Shown one piece after another: positions 36,114 through 44,272 of a DNA stretch of 64,000 nucleotides (position 1 is the first letter of the stretch; each line of letters starts with the position of its first letter). This stretch comes from Terriglobia bacterium (GTDB lineage: Bacteria > Acidobacteriota > Terriglobia > Terriglobales > Acidobacteriaceae): NCBI GenBank assembly GCA_020073215.1, contig JAIQFO010000006.1, forward strand, positions 100,253 to 164,252, read 5' to 3'. The position numbers and the translations under genes are program-made. The notes under the pieces are model-generated. The model searched no databases and had not been told where the DNA came from. It saw nothing but the letters and a program-made list of their open reading frames with translations.

Positions 36114-37289
36114 ATGGGGGTGGCTATGACAACAGATGTTCATCAAGACTCCCGCATTTTCAGCCCGGTTGAGCGGCTCGTCACCGATCCGAGTGAAGAT
36201 AAGCCCGAACTGGGGATTGCACTGTGTCTTTCGGGCGGCGGGTATCGGGCTATGGTCTTTCACCTCGGTGCCTTGATGCGATTGAACGAACTGGGGTACC
36301 TACCCAGACTCGCGCGTGTCTCCAGTGTCTCCGGCGGCTCCATTACGGCGGGCGTCCTTGCCGTCAACTGGGGAAAGCTGAACTTTGACGACAAGGGGGT
36401 CGCTCGCAATTTCCAGCAAGCTGTAACAGCTCCTATCCGCAACCTGGCAAGCAAGACGATAGATGCAACAGCCATCCTGGAAGGTCTTCTTCTGCCAGGC
36501 ACAGTTGCTGACAAAGTCCGAGCGGCCTATCAACAGTACTTGTTCGGGCACGCGACGCTTCAGGACATCCCGGATTCGCCACGTTTTGTCTTCAATGCGA
36601 CCAACGTTCAATCTCTTGCCCTGTGGCGCTTCAGTAAACCCTATATGCGTGACTATCGCGTTGGGGAGGTGAGGCATCCCAAGGTCGAATTGGCAATGGC
36701 GGTTGCGGCATCGTCCGCGTTTCCGCCCGTGTTGTCGCCGGCCGAACTGCGGCTCGATGCTGCATCGTACACGCCCGAATCAGGTGCGGACTTGCAGCGG
36801 GAGCCCTTCACGACGGATGTCGTACTCACGGACGGCGGGGTCTACGACAACCTTGGTCTTGAGACCGCCTGGAAACGGTATGCCACAATTTTGGTGAGCG
36901 ACGGTGGCGGAGCCTACGTACCGGAACCCGAGCCCAAGCGCGATTGGGCCCGACACTCCTATCGCATCTTGAGTCTCATTGATAATCAAGTTCGCAGTCT
37001 CCGCAAGCGGCAGATCATCGCCTCCTTCCGCCGGGGAGATCGGCAGGGTGCTTATTGGGGAGTCCGCACACAGATTGCAGACTACGGACTTGTCGACTCC
37101 CTGCCCTGTCCATCAGATCACACACTAGGGCTGGCACAGACACCAACACGCTTGAAACGTCTGGAGCCTGAGCAGCAGGAACGGCTCATCAACTGGGGTT
37201 ATGCGGTTTGCGATGCGGCTGTACGCAAGCACGTCTTACCCGATGCGGGCAAGCCGGCTGGTTTCCCCTATCCCGCGGCCGGAGTTTAA
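36114..37289 (+). CDS. Patatin-like phospholipase
   Basis: A 391-residue serine lipid acyl hydrolase. The oxyanion Gly-rich turn LSGGGYRAMVFHLG (~40), the nucleophile elbow SVSGGS with Ser 73, and the catalytic Asp in TDGGVYDNLGLE (Asp 240) make the Ser-Asp dyad complete. It would release fatty acids from membrane or storage lipids. It has no signal peptide. Starts at 36114 and 36126 are both possible. It ends the hydrolase string and has a degenerate copy directly upstream. Confidence 0.92.
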   Translation: MGVAMTTDVHQDSRIFSPVERLVTDPSEDKPELGIALCLSGGGYRAMVFHLGALMRLNELGYLPRLARVSSVSGGSITAGVLAVNWGKLNFDDKGVARNFQQAVTAPIRNLASKTIDATAILEGLLLPGTVADKVRAAYQQYLFGHATLQDIPDSPRFVFNATNVQSLALWRFSKPYMRDYRVGEVRHPKVELAMAVAASSAFPPVLSPAELRLDAASYTPESGADLQREPFTTDVVLTDGGVYDNLGLETAWKRYATILVSDGGGAYVPEPEPKRDWARHSYRILSLIDNQVRSLRKRQIIASFRRGDRQGAYWGVRTQIADYGLVDSLPCPSDHTLGLAQTPTRLKRLEPEQQERLINWGYAVCDAAVRKHVLPDAGKPAGFPYPAAGV

Positions 37290-37502
37290 ACGAGCACCTC
37301 GAGCCCTTGCGACAAAGGGCTTACGCATGAGGCTTTGTAACTGAAACGATCAGCAGCGTCGTAGCCAGACGAAACAGAACAACACGATCTATACTCCTCG
37401 AAAGCACCTAACATTTTTGCCGGATATTCCGGGTATGGAACTTTCACTTCGTTTGATTGCCACGACTCGGCGCATCCACTCCGATTAATCGACCCAAGTT
37501 CT

Positions 37503-37742
37503 ATGCCACGAAGTACATGGAATCTTCCCATTTTCTTCTACAAGAAACTGTCACACATTGGGGCGAAGGCGATCTGGGAGCCACGAGGACAGCACTGCAA
37601 GGTGACCTATCGAGGCTACGGCCAGGAATTCGTATTTGAAGTGTCACAGTCGGGGGAGGACCGCGCCAACGTGTTGAGTTGGTTGATCAGTTTTCCGTTT
37701 GCGACTACAGCTGTTTCAGCCAGCGCTGTCGAAGAAAGCTGA
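37503..37742 (+). CDS. Possible small hypothetical protein
   Basis: A 79-residue frame (MPRSTWNLPIFFYKKLSHIG...) with a balanced composition but no convincing ribosome site. No family is recognised. Confidence 0.3.
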   Translation: MPRSTWNLPIFFYKKLSHIGAKAIWEPRGQHCKVTYRGYGQEFVFEVSQSGEDRANVLSWLISFPFATTAVSASAVEES

Positions 37743-37925
37743 CAATTCTGCGACAGCAGATGTCAGGTCACAGCATCAGTAGCATGAGTGCCACACGGAT
37801 TTTTCAACATAGCATCTGGCGCTAGATCGCTAGGATCGGCGAACCCCCTCGAGCCTGAACATAGTACCGGGCTCGATCGGTGTCTTGTCACATTGATACG
37901 TGACAGATGTCACTGACTTTTGTCG

Positions 37926-37972
37926 GTCCAAGTAGAAGACTTTTGCCTGAGTCCAAGTAGAAGACTTTCGCC
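37926..37972. repeat. Tandem 22-nt repeat
   Basis: GTCCAAGTAGAAGACTTTTG... (37926-37947) is repeated at 37951-37972 with one difference (TTTTGCC against TTTCGCC). The repeat unit is 25 nt. It may be the edge of a lost insertion element. Confidence 0.6.
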
Positions 37973-38230
37973 CGATTACTTCCCCAACAATCGAATTGAG
38001 CCAAACCCGCGCTTGGACGGGGCGGGAAAACCACGGGTCTTACGGTAACTCGGGGTTTTGAGGGGGCTTAGGGACAGCCGAGTTGCCGCAGGCGGTTGCG
38101 TGAAGCCGCCGGTGACGAGTCGGCTTTTTGCTTTGCGAGAAATGCTTAAAAAAAGATGCGTGGGATGCGGGAGGGAATGCTCGCAGAGGGAAGAGCCTAA
38201 AACCCGCAGGATCAACAAAGGAGGAAAGTT

Positions 38231-38914
38231 ATGAGCGCCATACCGCAGCTTCTTCCCGAAACGATCGACGAACTGGAAAAAGAGGTCAACACTTGGGTGG
38301 AACAAGATGATGGCTTCCTCGCAGCAGAGGTAACTCCAGACCTTCTCGAAATCAGAGACTTGCTGCAGTCCGGAAAGAAAGAAGAAGCCAAGAAACGCTT
38401 TGTCGACACCAAAGTCAAGGTTCTCAAGGCGGGGGCCAGTCATAAGGCGGAGCCTATGGCTTGGAACCTTTTCTGGATTGAATTGGCATACCTGGCCATC
38501 ATCCTGCTTCTCGGCTATGCAATTCACAAACTCCCCGAGTTCTGGCTTTGGTCGGGACTGGTGACCTTGAGTGCCAAGACGGCATGGTTTGGCGCATTGG
38601 GCGGAATCGCTGTGGCTTTGTATGGCATTTATAGCCACGTTCAGGTAAGAGATTTCGATGCCAAGTACAGGTTGTGGTACCTCTGCAAACCGGTCATAGG
38701 AGCACTTTTCGGCTGGTTCGTATACCTCGTGTATTACGTTGGCTTGGTATCGGTTCAAGGCGTCAACGTGGACGTAAAGACGCCCGCAGTCCCATACGCG
38801 ATCGCATTTTTGGCGGGCTTCAGCGAGAGGTTCACGGTCCAGATCATCGATAAGGTGATGCAAGTCTTGGCAACGTGGCAGGACAAACCAACTATGGGTC
38901 CGCGCACTTATTAG
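38231..38914 (+). CDS. Multi-pass membrane protein
   Basis: A 227-residue protein. Residues 1-75 form a soluble helical domain (ETIDELEKEVNTWVEQDDGF, quoted in part; LLQSGKKEEAKKRFVDTKVK). Four hydrophobic segments follow: ~82-97 (FWIELAYLAIILLLGY), ~118-133, ~150-170 (VIGALFGWFVYLVYYVGL) and ~184-200. GGAGG precedes ATG 38231. No family is recognised. It is on the same strand as the lipoprotein and protease genes downstream. Confidence 0.72.
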   Translation: MSAIPQLLPETIDELEKEVNTWVEQDDGFLAAEVTPDLLEIRDLLQSGKKEEAKKRFVDTKVKVLKAGASHKAEPMAWNLFWIELAYLAIILLLGYAIHKLPEFWLWSGLVTLSAKTAWFGALGGIAVALYGIYSHVQVRDFDAKYRLWYLCKPVIGALFGWFVYLVYYVGLVSVQGVNVDVKTPAVPYAIAFLAGFSERFTVQIIDKVMQVLATWQDKPTMGPRTY

Positions 38915-39013
38915 GGGAATTGGCAAACATTCTGAACAAACGAACAAACCACGTTCACACTGGTTCCGCAATCTCGTGATGCTCTCGATCTGTGAGCAAA
39001 AGGAGCAGATCCC

Positions 39014-40330
39014 ATGAATTCTCGACCGATGTTAAGGATTCCCATCATTGTTACGCTCTCGTACTTGCTTCTAGCTTGTACGAGCCAAGCACAAATAACT
39101 CAGCCGGCGACTTCTACAGCAGGGCAATCTTCGCAGAAGACATTACCCTGGAAACCAATCGCATCGCCGCAGGGTATTTTAAGCATGTCCGACTATGCTG
39201 CGAATATTCGTGCGTTTGGCAATGAGGATAAGTTTAATGCCTCGCAGAAAACTATTGAGGCAATCCTTGATAAAACCATCAGGAGTGGTTTGATCCCACG
39301 AGCGGTACTAGGCCGGAAAGATCTCTGTGTAGCCATTCACGTCATCGATTATGCAGATGCTGCAGGCTCTCTCAAGTCGAATGTCTGGTACGTCTACCAT
39401 AGTGGTATATCGTTTCAGGAGTTTATCGGCCAGCGCATATACGGATCGCGGAATATCGCGGTGCTCTTCTTGCATCTGAATACCAAAGGTCTGGAGTCCG
39501 TTACGGCCGAGCAACAAACCAAGCTTGCGGCTGATAAGTTGGCGGACAAAGACACGAAGCTGAAACTCAGATCGTTGGCTAGCGGCGCTGTGGATGCAAC
39601 ATTCTTAGATGTGCATTATGAGGCAGCCGTTGTAAAGAAGACGCCTGCGAATGTTCAGAATCTGCTCTCGATTCTCAAGATTCTGAATCTCGCTCAAGGC
39701 AAAGAAGAAGACGTGTTGGAGGTCACAACCAATTCAGTCATAGTGTGGGGCGCCGGAGTTCTACAGAATGTCAGTGTACCAAGCGATGTAAGAGTTGCAG
39801 GATACAATCTGCCCACCGACGATCCGGGAATGTCCACGGCACGCGACAGTCATCAACTCGGCAGTGATGTGATGATTGATAATGAAGGAAAGTACTGGTG
39901 GGATGCCAGTATCGGAATTCCCGTTAATAAGATTAAAGACCTGCAATATTCCTCTTCCGACAATACGGTGCAGGCCGCTCAGATCAGCAAGCAGAGTGCA
40001 TATGCAATGTTCAATCTTATTTTGCGACCGGTCGATCTGCAAAGCGCAAAGGCAAATTTGATGCCGCGAATCCTGCTAGGGTTTCCCCTAGCGAGCGATC
40101 CTTGGGATAAGTTGTTCTTAGGAGGCGGCATGGGCTTACCGAAAATCATGCTCGGTACCCAGTTTTTTGGCGGCGTGGTCTTCAATCGAGTGAGCACACC
40201 GTCAACTCTTACGGCCGGCAGCAGTGCAACTCAGGCGCAGCTCCAGACCGATTCTCGCCTGAAAATACAATACAAGCTCATGATCGGCCTAAACGTTCCG
40301 GTCAAGTCCGTTATCGACAAGCTGAAATGA
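39014..40330 (+). CDS. Exported lipoprotein-like hypothetical protein
   Basis: A 438-residue protein with a signal sequence whose end fits a lipobox (YLLLAC, Cys 22); signal peptidase I cleavage after SQA is the alternative. The mature part has no known motif. Its last ~100 residues contain LMPRILLGFPLASDP and GTQFFGGVVFNRVSTPSTL, which look like membrane-barrel strands. AGGAG lies 8 nt before ATG 39014. Its stop overlaps the start of the protease gene (ATGA), so the two are translationally coupled. Confidence 0.7.
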   Translation: MNSRPMLRIPIIVTLSYLLLACTSQAQITQPATSTAGQSSQKTLPWKPIASPQGILSMSDYAANIRAFGNEDKFNASQKTIEAILDKTIRSGLIPRAVLGRKDLCVAIHVIDYADAAGSLKSNVWYVYHSGISFQEFIGQRIYGSRNIAVLFLHLNTKGLESVTAEQQTKLAADKLADKDTKLKLRSLASGAVDATFLDVHYEAAVVKKTPANVQNLLSILKILNLAQGKEEDVLEVTTNSVIVWGAGVLQNVSVPSDVRVAGYNLPTDDPGMSTARDSHQLGSDVMIDNEGKYWWDASIGIPVNKIKDLQYSSSDNTVQAAQISKQSAYAMFNLILRPVDLQSAKANLMPRILLGFPLASDPWDKLFLGGGMGLPKIMLGTQFFGGVVFNRVSTPSTLTAGSSATQAQLQTDSRLKIQYKLMIGLNVPVKSVIDKLK

Positions 40331-41340
40331 AAAGTAGCAAATACACTCGCGCTCGCGATGCGAGCTTCTACCTTAGCAAGGCATTATGTCCCCAAGGTCG
40401 CAAAGCCGCGAGCGAGGATGCAAAGACCTTTAAGGAAGACCGGCGGCGGATACGCGAGCTCTTTTCCGACTCTAACCTCCTCGGATTTGGCGTCACCGAG
40501 AAGATCGCGGACGGCGCAAGCCAACCAGGAGAATTTTGCCTCACGTTCTACGTTAGACGCAAACTGCCAAAATCAAAAGTTCCCAGCAATCTAAGAATTC
40601 CAAAGCTCCACAAAATCCATACGCTCGGACGTTCGATTCGCACAGATGTTCAGGCGTTGGGCAACATGCATGTAGCACATTCTGGCATCTCTGCCGGCGG
40701 TTCTGTCGGGCACATATCCGGAACTGCGGGCACGGTGACCTTTGTCGCGAGGGATACGGCCACTGGCAAACCACGGATTTTAGGTTGTTCTCACGTTCTT
40801 GCGCGAGCTGGGGCTGCACACGCAGGGGATGCAATTGAAAGTCCGGGTTATTCCGGCATCGGAGTTGCCCAAACAACTGTCGGCTACCTAACTGACAAGT
40901 TCTTAGTCATCGACCCCAGCGTGTACAACAGCATCGACGCGGCACTGGCTACACCGGCTCCCGGAATTGATCTGTCCAACAACGTTCCTGGTGTTGGGCC
41001 AATAGCAGGAATATTGGATCCGACTCAACTCCCTCCCGAGCAGCTCATGGCCTTGTCCGTAGAAAAGTTTGGAGCTCAGACAGGCCTAAACGCAGGGCAC
41101 ATCACCGGAATGCATACGACACTCCAAATCCGGTTTCCGGAGCTTGGCGACCGAGTCGTTTGGTTCACTGACTTGCTTACGCATGATGTGACGTCAGAAG
41201 AAGGAGATTCTGGAGCAGCGCTATTGGACAGCACTACACGCAAAGTCTTAGGTATGCATATTGCGGGGAGTGGACAATCGGGTTGCTGTACGAACATCCA
41301 GCCAATTCTATGCGCTCTGGGGATACAGTTAGCACTATGA
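40327..41340 (+). CDS. Trypsin-fold serine protease-like protein
   Basis: A 337-residue protein with a chymotrypsin-like triad. The candidate His is in LGCSHVLARAG (~155), the Asp in NSIDAALATP (~203) and the Ser in EEGDSGAALLD (~298), followed by HIAGSG, the usual strand behind the oxyanion site. No signal peptide is visible, and residues 1-100 form an additional domain (LLGFGVTEKIADG; FYVRRKLPKSKVP). The start overlaps the lipoprotein stop by 4 nt. It could cut a partner protein of this gene group; the target is unknown. Confidence 0.75.
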   Translation: MKSSKYTRARDASFYLSKALCPQGRKAASEDAKTFKEDRRRIRELFSDSNLLGFGVTEKIADGASQPGEFCLTFYVRRKLPKSKVPSNLRIPKLHKIHTLGRSIRTDVQALGNMHVAHSGISAGGSVGHISGTAGTVTFVARDTATGKPRILGCSHVLARAGAAHAGDAIESPGYSGIGVAQTTVGYLTDKFLVIDPSVYNSIDAALATPAPGIDLSNNVPGVGPIAGILDPTQLPPEQLMALSVEKFGAQTGLNAGHITGMHTTLQIRFPELGDRVVWFTDLLTHDVTSEEGDSGAALLDSTTRKVLGMHIAGSGQSGCCTNIQPILCALGIQLAL

Positions 41341-41391
41341 GCCCCTTGTCTGCAGTTGGGGGCACGACAACCGCGAGTGGGCGGCCGAGTT

Positions 41392-41571
41392 GTGTCGGAA
41401 ATCATGGTGCGGGTCACCGATTCATTTGTGACAGGCGAAAGCACGAGTGAGGTTCGGTATGTGTACAAAATTACTGACGACGCCGGGAACTCGTTTGAGG
41501 CCTTTGCGATAGCGCGACAGGCAGTGCAGGATTGGGAAACCCTGATCACAACGAACGGTGGAACAATTTGA
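41392..41571 (+). CDS. Small hypothetical protein ending in Asn-Gly-Gly-Thr-Ile
   Basis: A 59-residue frame from GTG 41392 (or ATG 41404): IMVRVTDSFVTGE..., VRYVYKITDDAGNSFEAF, AVQDWETLITTNGGTI. It starts 51 nt after the protease gene. A Gly-Gly two residues from the C terminus is of interest beside E1/E2/JAB genes, because ubiquitin-like precursors are trimmed to Gly-Gly. The fold is not clearly ubiquitin-like and the ribosome site is weak. Confidence 0.4.
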   Translation: MSEIMVRVTDSFVTGESTSEVRYVYKITDDAGNSFEAFAIARQAVQDWETLITTNGGTI

Positions 41572-41635
41572 AACGGTTCCTCCTTTAAGAGGTCTTGGCG
41601 GGCACGTGGATCTCGTGATTGGGGGCACTCAGGGA

Positions 41636-41750
41636 AGCATCGATGGACTGGGTATCGCGCGGGGTGACCGGCAATGCGATTCCTTTGGGTGCGCGGATCG
41701 CGCAGTTGCAGATAGTTTCGATGTCTTCGTTTCTGATCGGCCACGTGTGG
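41636..41750 (+). pseudogene. Degenerate HD-GYP phosphodiesterase fragment
   Basis: Pieces of the HD-GYP consensus can be read with frame changes: DGLG-I-ARG in one frame, VTGNAIPLGARI in a second, and AVADSFDVFVSDRP in a third, in the correct order and spacing. HD-GYP domains hydrolyse cyclic di-GMP. Only about 40 codons survive, so it is a dead remnant. Confidence 0.6.
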
Positions 41751-41935
41751 AGATTCCCGGTATTCCGGGAGTTCTTTTGATCTTTGCGAAGTGGATCTTG
41801 AGTGCACCGGTTGGCATGTGATATTAATCGATGTCCTTGTGATGAAAACAGTCATTGGGATAAAGATGTCCACTAGCACGAAAGTGGTCTAGTCCCGATC
41901 TGGAATTGGTTGTAAAACGATGGATGTACCGCGAG

Positions 41936-41962
41936 GGGGCACGGCACGCCGTGCCCCTTTTT
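41936..41962 (+). terminator. Intrinsic terminator in front of the E2-E1/JAB operon
   Basis: GGGGCACGGC / GCCGTGCCCC form a stem with a very tight loop, followed by TTTTT at 41958-41962. The ribosome site of the next gene (AGGAG, 41970-41974) begins 8 nt later, leaving no room for a promoter. It may end upstream transcription or act as an attenuator. Confidence 0.7.
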
Positions 41963-41979
41963 GCTTGATAGGAGAGTAT

Positions 41980-42117
41980 ATGGACAAAGATCGAGAGAAG
42001 AAGCCAGGGGGTGACCCTGGGAAACCAGAGCACCCACCTCATCCACCGCATCCTCCGCACCCACCACATCCTCCAAAACCTCCGAAACCCCCGGGTGATC
42101 GCGGAGTCGGTGCGTGA
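41980..42117 (+). CDS. His/Pro-repeat small protein
   Basis: A 45-residue peptide with AGGAG 5 nt before ATG 41980. After a charged N terminus (MDKDREKKPGGDPGKPE) it has HPP repeated five times and KPP twice, then GDRGVGA. The repeat would be an extended polyproline-like chain and could bind metal through the His residues. Its stop overlaps the GTG start of the E2-E1 gene (GTGA), so it is translationally coupled to it. It may be a modification target, scaffold or modifier of the system; which of these is unknown. Confidence 0.65.
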   Translation: MDKDREKKPGGDPGKPEHPPHPPHPPHPPHPPKPPKPPGDRGVGA

Positions 42118-43805
42118 AACCTTGGTGGGATCAGTGGCCGGAGCGCCTAGAATATGAAATAAATGAGCTAAAGCAGGTCGGGGCTAATATCCTCGACACA
42201 AACAAAGATGTTAACGCCGGCCTGCTGCAGGTTATTTTCACTTACGTCTTGAACGGCAGCAACACCACATTCATAGTTGAATATCCACCGACATATCCGT
42301 TTACACGATTCGAGCTATTTGCCCCGAATCTCGATCTCCACCACCATCAGAACCCTCTATTGAAAAACTTATGCGTCTTGCCTCGTCGATCCGAAAATTG
42401 GGATCTTGCGTACACAGTCGGAGGGTTCCTCCGCGACCGTGTGGGCCAAGTCTTAGCTGCCGCAACTGCTGCAGACACCCAGTCAGCTAGCGGATTGGAG
42501 GTTGAACAAGCAGAGCCGATTGCTACCTATCTCCCGTACGCCGAGAACTCCAACGTGCTGATAGATTCGAATTTCAGGATTCCGCCAGGTGCGAACAACG
42601 GTACGTTCAAGTTGGGCATAGAGACAGTTTCTGAAACAACTCTTCGTGGAGCAATTTTGGAATTGCGGGCCGACGATAACTCCATGATTTATTTGGCGCC
42701 GGACGCAATCGGCTTGTTATACAAGACCACTCACGTTTTTACATGGAGTCGCACCAAGACTCTGCCGATAATGCTGCCAAAAGCTTTCGAGCTTGCACTC
42801 ACTGCAACGAAAGTAATCGGTAAACCCGCCTGGCTTTATTTCGGTTCCTTACCTGTCGACATTCGGGGAATAGTTGCACCAGACGAAACTGGCTGGCGCG
42901 TCACAGGTGACACATTTATTTGCCTTGTCCGGGTACGCATGGATCGTAAGGGGTTCCGCCCGGGTAAGTACTGGTCAACTTTTATGGTTCGTCCTGATCG
43001 TTTACCCACCATTAGCGTTCGCGCACCAGAACTTGCGCCGTTAGCTGAAAAAGCTGTCGCGATTGTAGGTGCAGGATGCTTGGGTGCTGCTGCCGTCTTA
43101 GAATTCGCACGCGCCGGCGTGCGTGAGATCAGGATAATGGACGATGATGTAGTTGAAGCAGGGACCACAATTCGATGGCCACTCGGGTTATCCGCGGCCG
43201 GACGGCACAAGGTCATAGCATTGGCCGAGTTCATAGCAAAGAACTATCCAAACGTAGCGGTCCGGCCCTTGGTTCGTAGGTTCGGCGCCACCCAGAGTAT
43301 GGGTGGGGCAAAGGCTGACGAAATCGAGCAGTTCTTTTCCGACGTTGATGCAATCTACGATGCAACTGCCGAAGAAGGCATCAGTTATCCCCTTTCAGAG
43401 GAGGCACGAAGAAGGTCTTGCACGTACACTGCCGTGTATGGCTTAGCCGGTGCGTGGGGCGGGCGTGTTGTCCGGATCCGTCCAGCAACGGCGGGCTGCT
43501 GGGTTTGCTATAAACTCGCCATAGATGAAGGTGTTATTCCAACCCCGCCAAGTGATCAGAAGCTGGTCCAACCCATAGGGTGCGCTGAGCCTACTTTCAC
43601 GGGAGCAAACTTTGATATGCAGCACATTACCTTACTGGGAGTCAGAGCTTCCGTTCTCTATCTTGTCCAGAGCAGTGCAAACGCGCCGACGGATATGTCC
43701 GATGATATATTCACATTGTCTCTTCGAACCGCAGCAGGCGATCCGATAACGCCATATTGGCAAAGTTTTCCTCTTCTGCGACACATGAAATGCGAAAATC
43801 ATTGA
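42114..43805 (+). CDS. E2-E1 fusion: UBC-like domain plus ThiF/E1-like adenylyltransferase
   Basis: A 563-residue protein. Residues ~1-140 look like an E2 (UBC) domain: VEYPPTYPFTRFELFAPN, then HHHQNPLLKNLCVLPRRSENW, with Cys 87 as the candidate thioester Cys. A linker domain of unclear fold follows (~150-305). The C-terminal part (~310-563) is an E1/ThiF-type Rossmann domain: AIVGAGCLGAAA (GxGxxG at 319-324), REIRIMDDDVVEAGTTIRW with the adenylate site, and a GCWVC pair (Cys 462, 465) that may bind zinc. Known proteins of this layout (for example Cap2 of CBASS) adenylate and attach a C-terminal Gly to targets. GTG 42114 overlaps the preceding stop; the JAB gene overlaps its 3' end. Confidence 0.88.
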   Translation: MKPWWDQWPERLEYEINELKQVGANILDTNKDVNAGLLQVIFTYVLNGSNTTFIVEYPPTYPFTRFELFAPNLDLHHHQNPLLKNLCVLPRRSENWDLAYTVGGFLRDRVGQVLAAATAADTQSASGLEVEQAEPIATYLPYAENSNVLIDSNFRIPPGANNGTFKLGIETVSETTLRGAILELRADDNSMIYLAPDAIGLLYKTTHVFTWSRTKTLPIMLPKAFELALTATKVIGKPAWLYFGSLPVDIRGIVAPDETGWRVTGDTFICLVRVRMDRKGFRPGKYWSTFMVRPDRLPTISVRAPELAPLAEKAVAIVGAGCLGAAAVLEFARAGVREIRIMDDDVVEAGTTIRWPLGLSAAGRHKVIALAEFIAKNYPNVAVRPLVRRFGATQSMGGAKADEIEQFFSDVDAIYDATAEEGISYPLSEEARRRSCTYTAVYGLAGAWGGRVVRIRPATAGCWVCYKLAIDEGVIPTPPSDQKLVQPIGCAEPTFTGANFDMQHITLLGVRASVLYLVQSSANAPTDMSDDIFTLSLRTAAGDPITPYWQSFPLLRHMKCENH

Positions 43806-44272
43806 GCCGAGTCTGGATTCATGATGTGGTGGTTGCGGGCATTCGCGAGGACGCAGATCACTACTATCCCGCCGAAAGCGGGGGAATCCTTCTCGGATAT
43901 ATATCTGACAGGGAGGCAGTCATAACGGCGTTTGTGGATGGTGGGCCTCGTGCGATACGCTTGCGCGACGGCTTCATCCCCGATCAGGAATATCACGTCG
44001 ATTCCATCGCGCGAGTTTATCGGGATTCTGGATACCAAACGACGTACTTGGGAGACTGGCATAGCCACCCGGATGGTCCGCTGGCGCTTTCGTGGCGCGA
44101 CCGGCGGACACTGCGACGAATCGCTGGATACCGCGAGGCACGGCTTCCGACACCAGTCCTCATCATCATTGGAGGCAGTAACGACTGGAGCATAGCTGCA
44201 TGGACTGTGTACTCGAAATCGTGCAGCATTATTCGGCAATATCCTAATTTACCAATTCGCACGTTCCCTTAA
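43790..44272 (+). CDS. JAB/JAMM-family isopeptidase-like protein
   Basis: A 160-residue MPN/JAB-domain metallopeptidase. The JAMM zinc motif is complete: a Glu in AESGGILLGY (~30) and HSHPDGPLALSWRD, that is HxH-x7-SxxD with His 91, His 93, Ser 101 and Asp 104. Family members remove ubiquitin-like proteins or trim their C termini. ATG 43790 lies inside the end of the E2-E1 gene (16 nt overlap); a TTG at 43757 would add 11 residues. The overlap ties it to the E2-E1 protein as its deconjugating or processing partner. Confidence 0.9.
   Translation: MRKSLSRVWIHDVVVAGIREDADHYYPAESGGILLGYISDREAVITAFVDGGPRAIRLRDGFIPDQEYHVDSIARVYRDSGYQTTYLGDWHSHPDGPLALSWRDRRTLRRIAGYREARLPTPVLIIIGGSNDWSIAAWTVYSKSCSIIRQYPNLPIRTFP

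Larger units (their letters stand above)
37290..38230. other. Long intergenic stretch with short repeats
   Basis: About 940 nt. One weak plus-strand frame (37503-37742) and a tandem 22-nt repeat (37926-37972) are listed separately. Otherwise I see no gene. Confidence 0.5.
41572..41979. other. Intergenic stretch with a gene remnant and a terminator
   Basis: About 410 nt between the small protein and the conjugation operon. It contains a degenerate HD-GYP fragment (41636-41750) and an intrinsic terminator (41936-41962), both listed separately. Confidence 0.6.

Noticed and set aside
41076..41879. 267-codon minus-strand frame
   Set aside because: It overlaps the protease active-site Ser region on the other strand and has a Ser/Arg/Pro-rich shadow composition.
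41980..44272. Naming the E2-E1/JAB operon as type II CBASS
   Set aside because: No CD-NTase or recognisable CBASS effector lies within several kilobases, and CBASS needs both.
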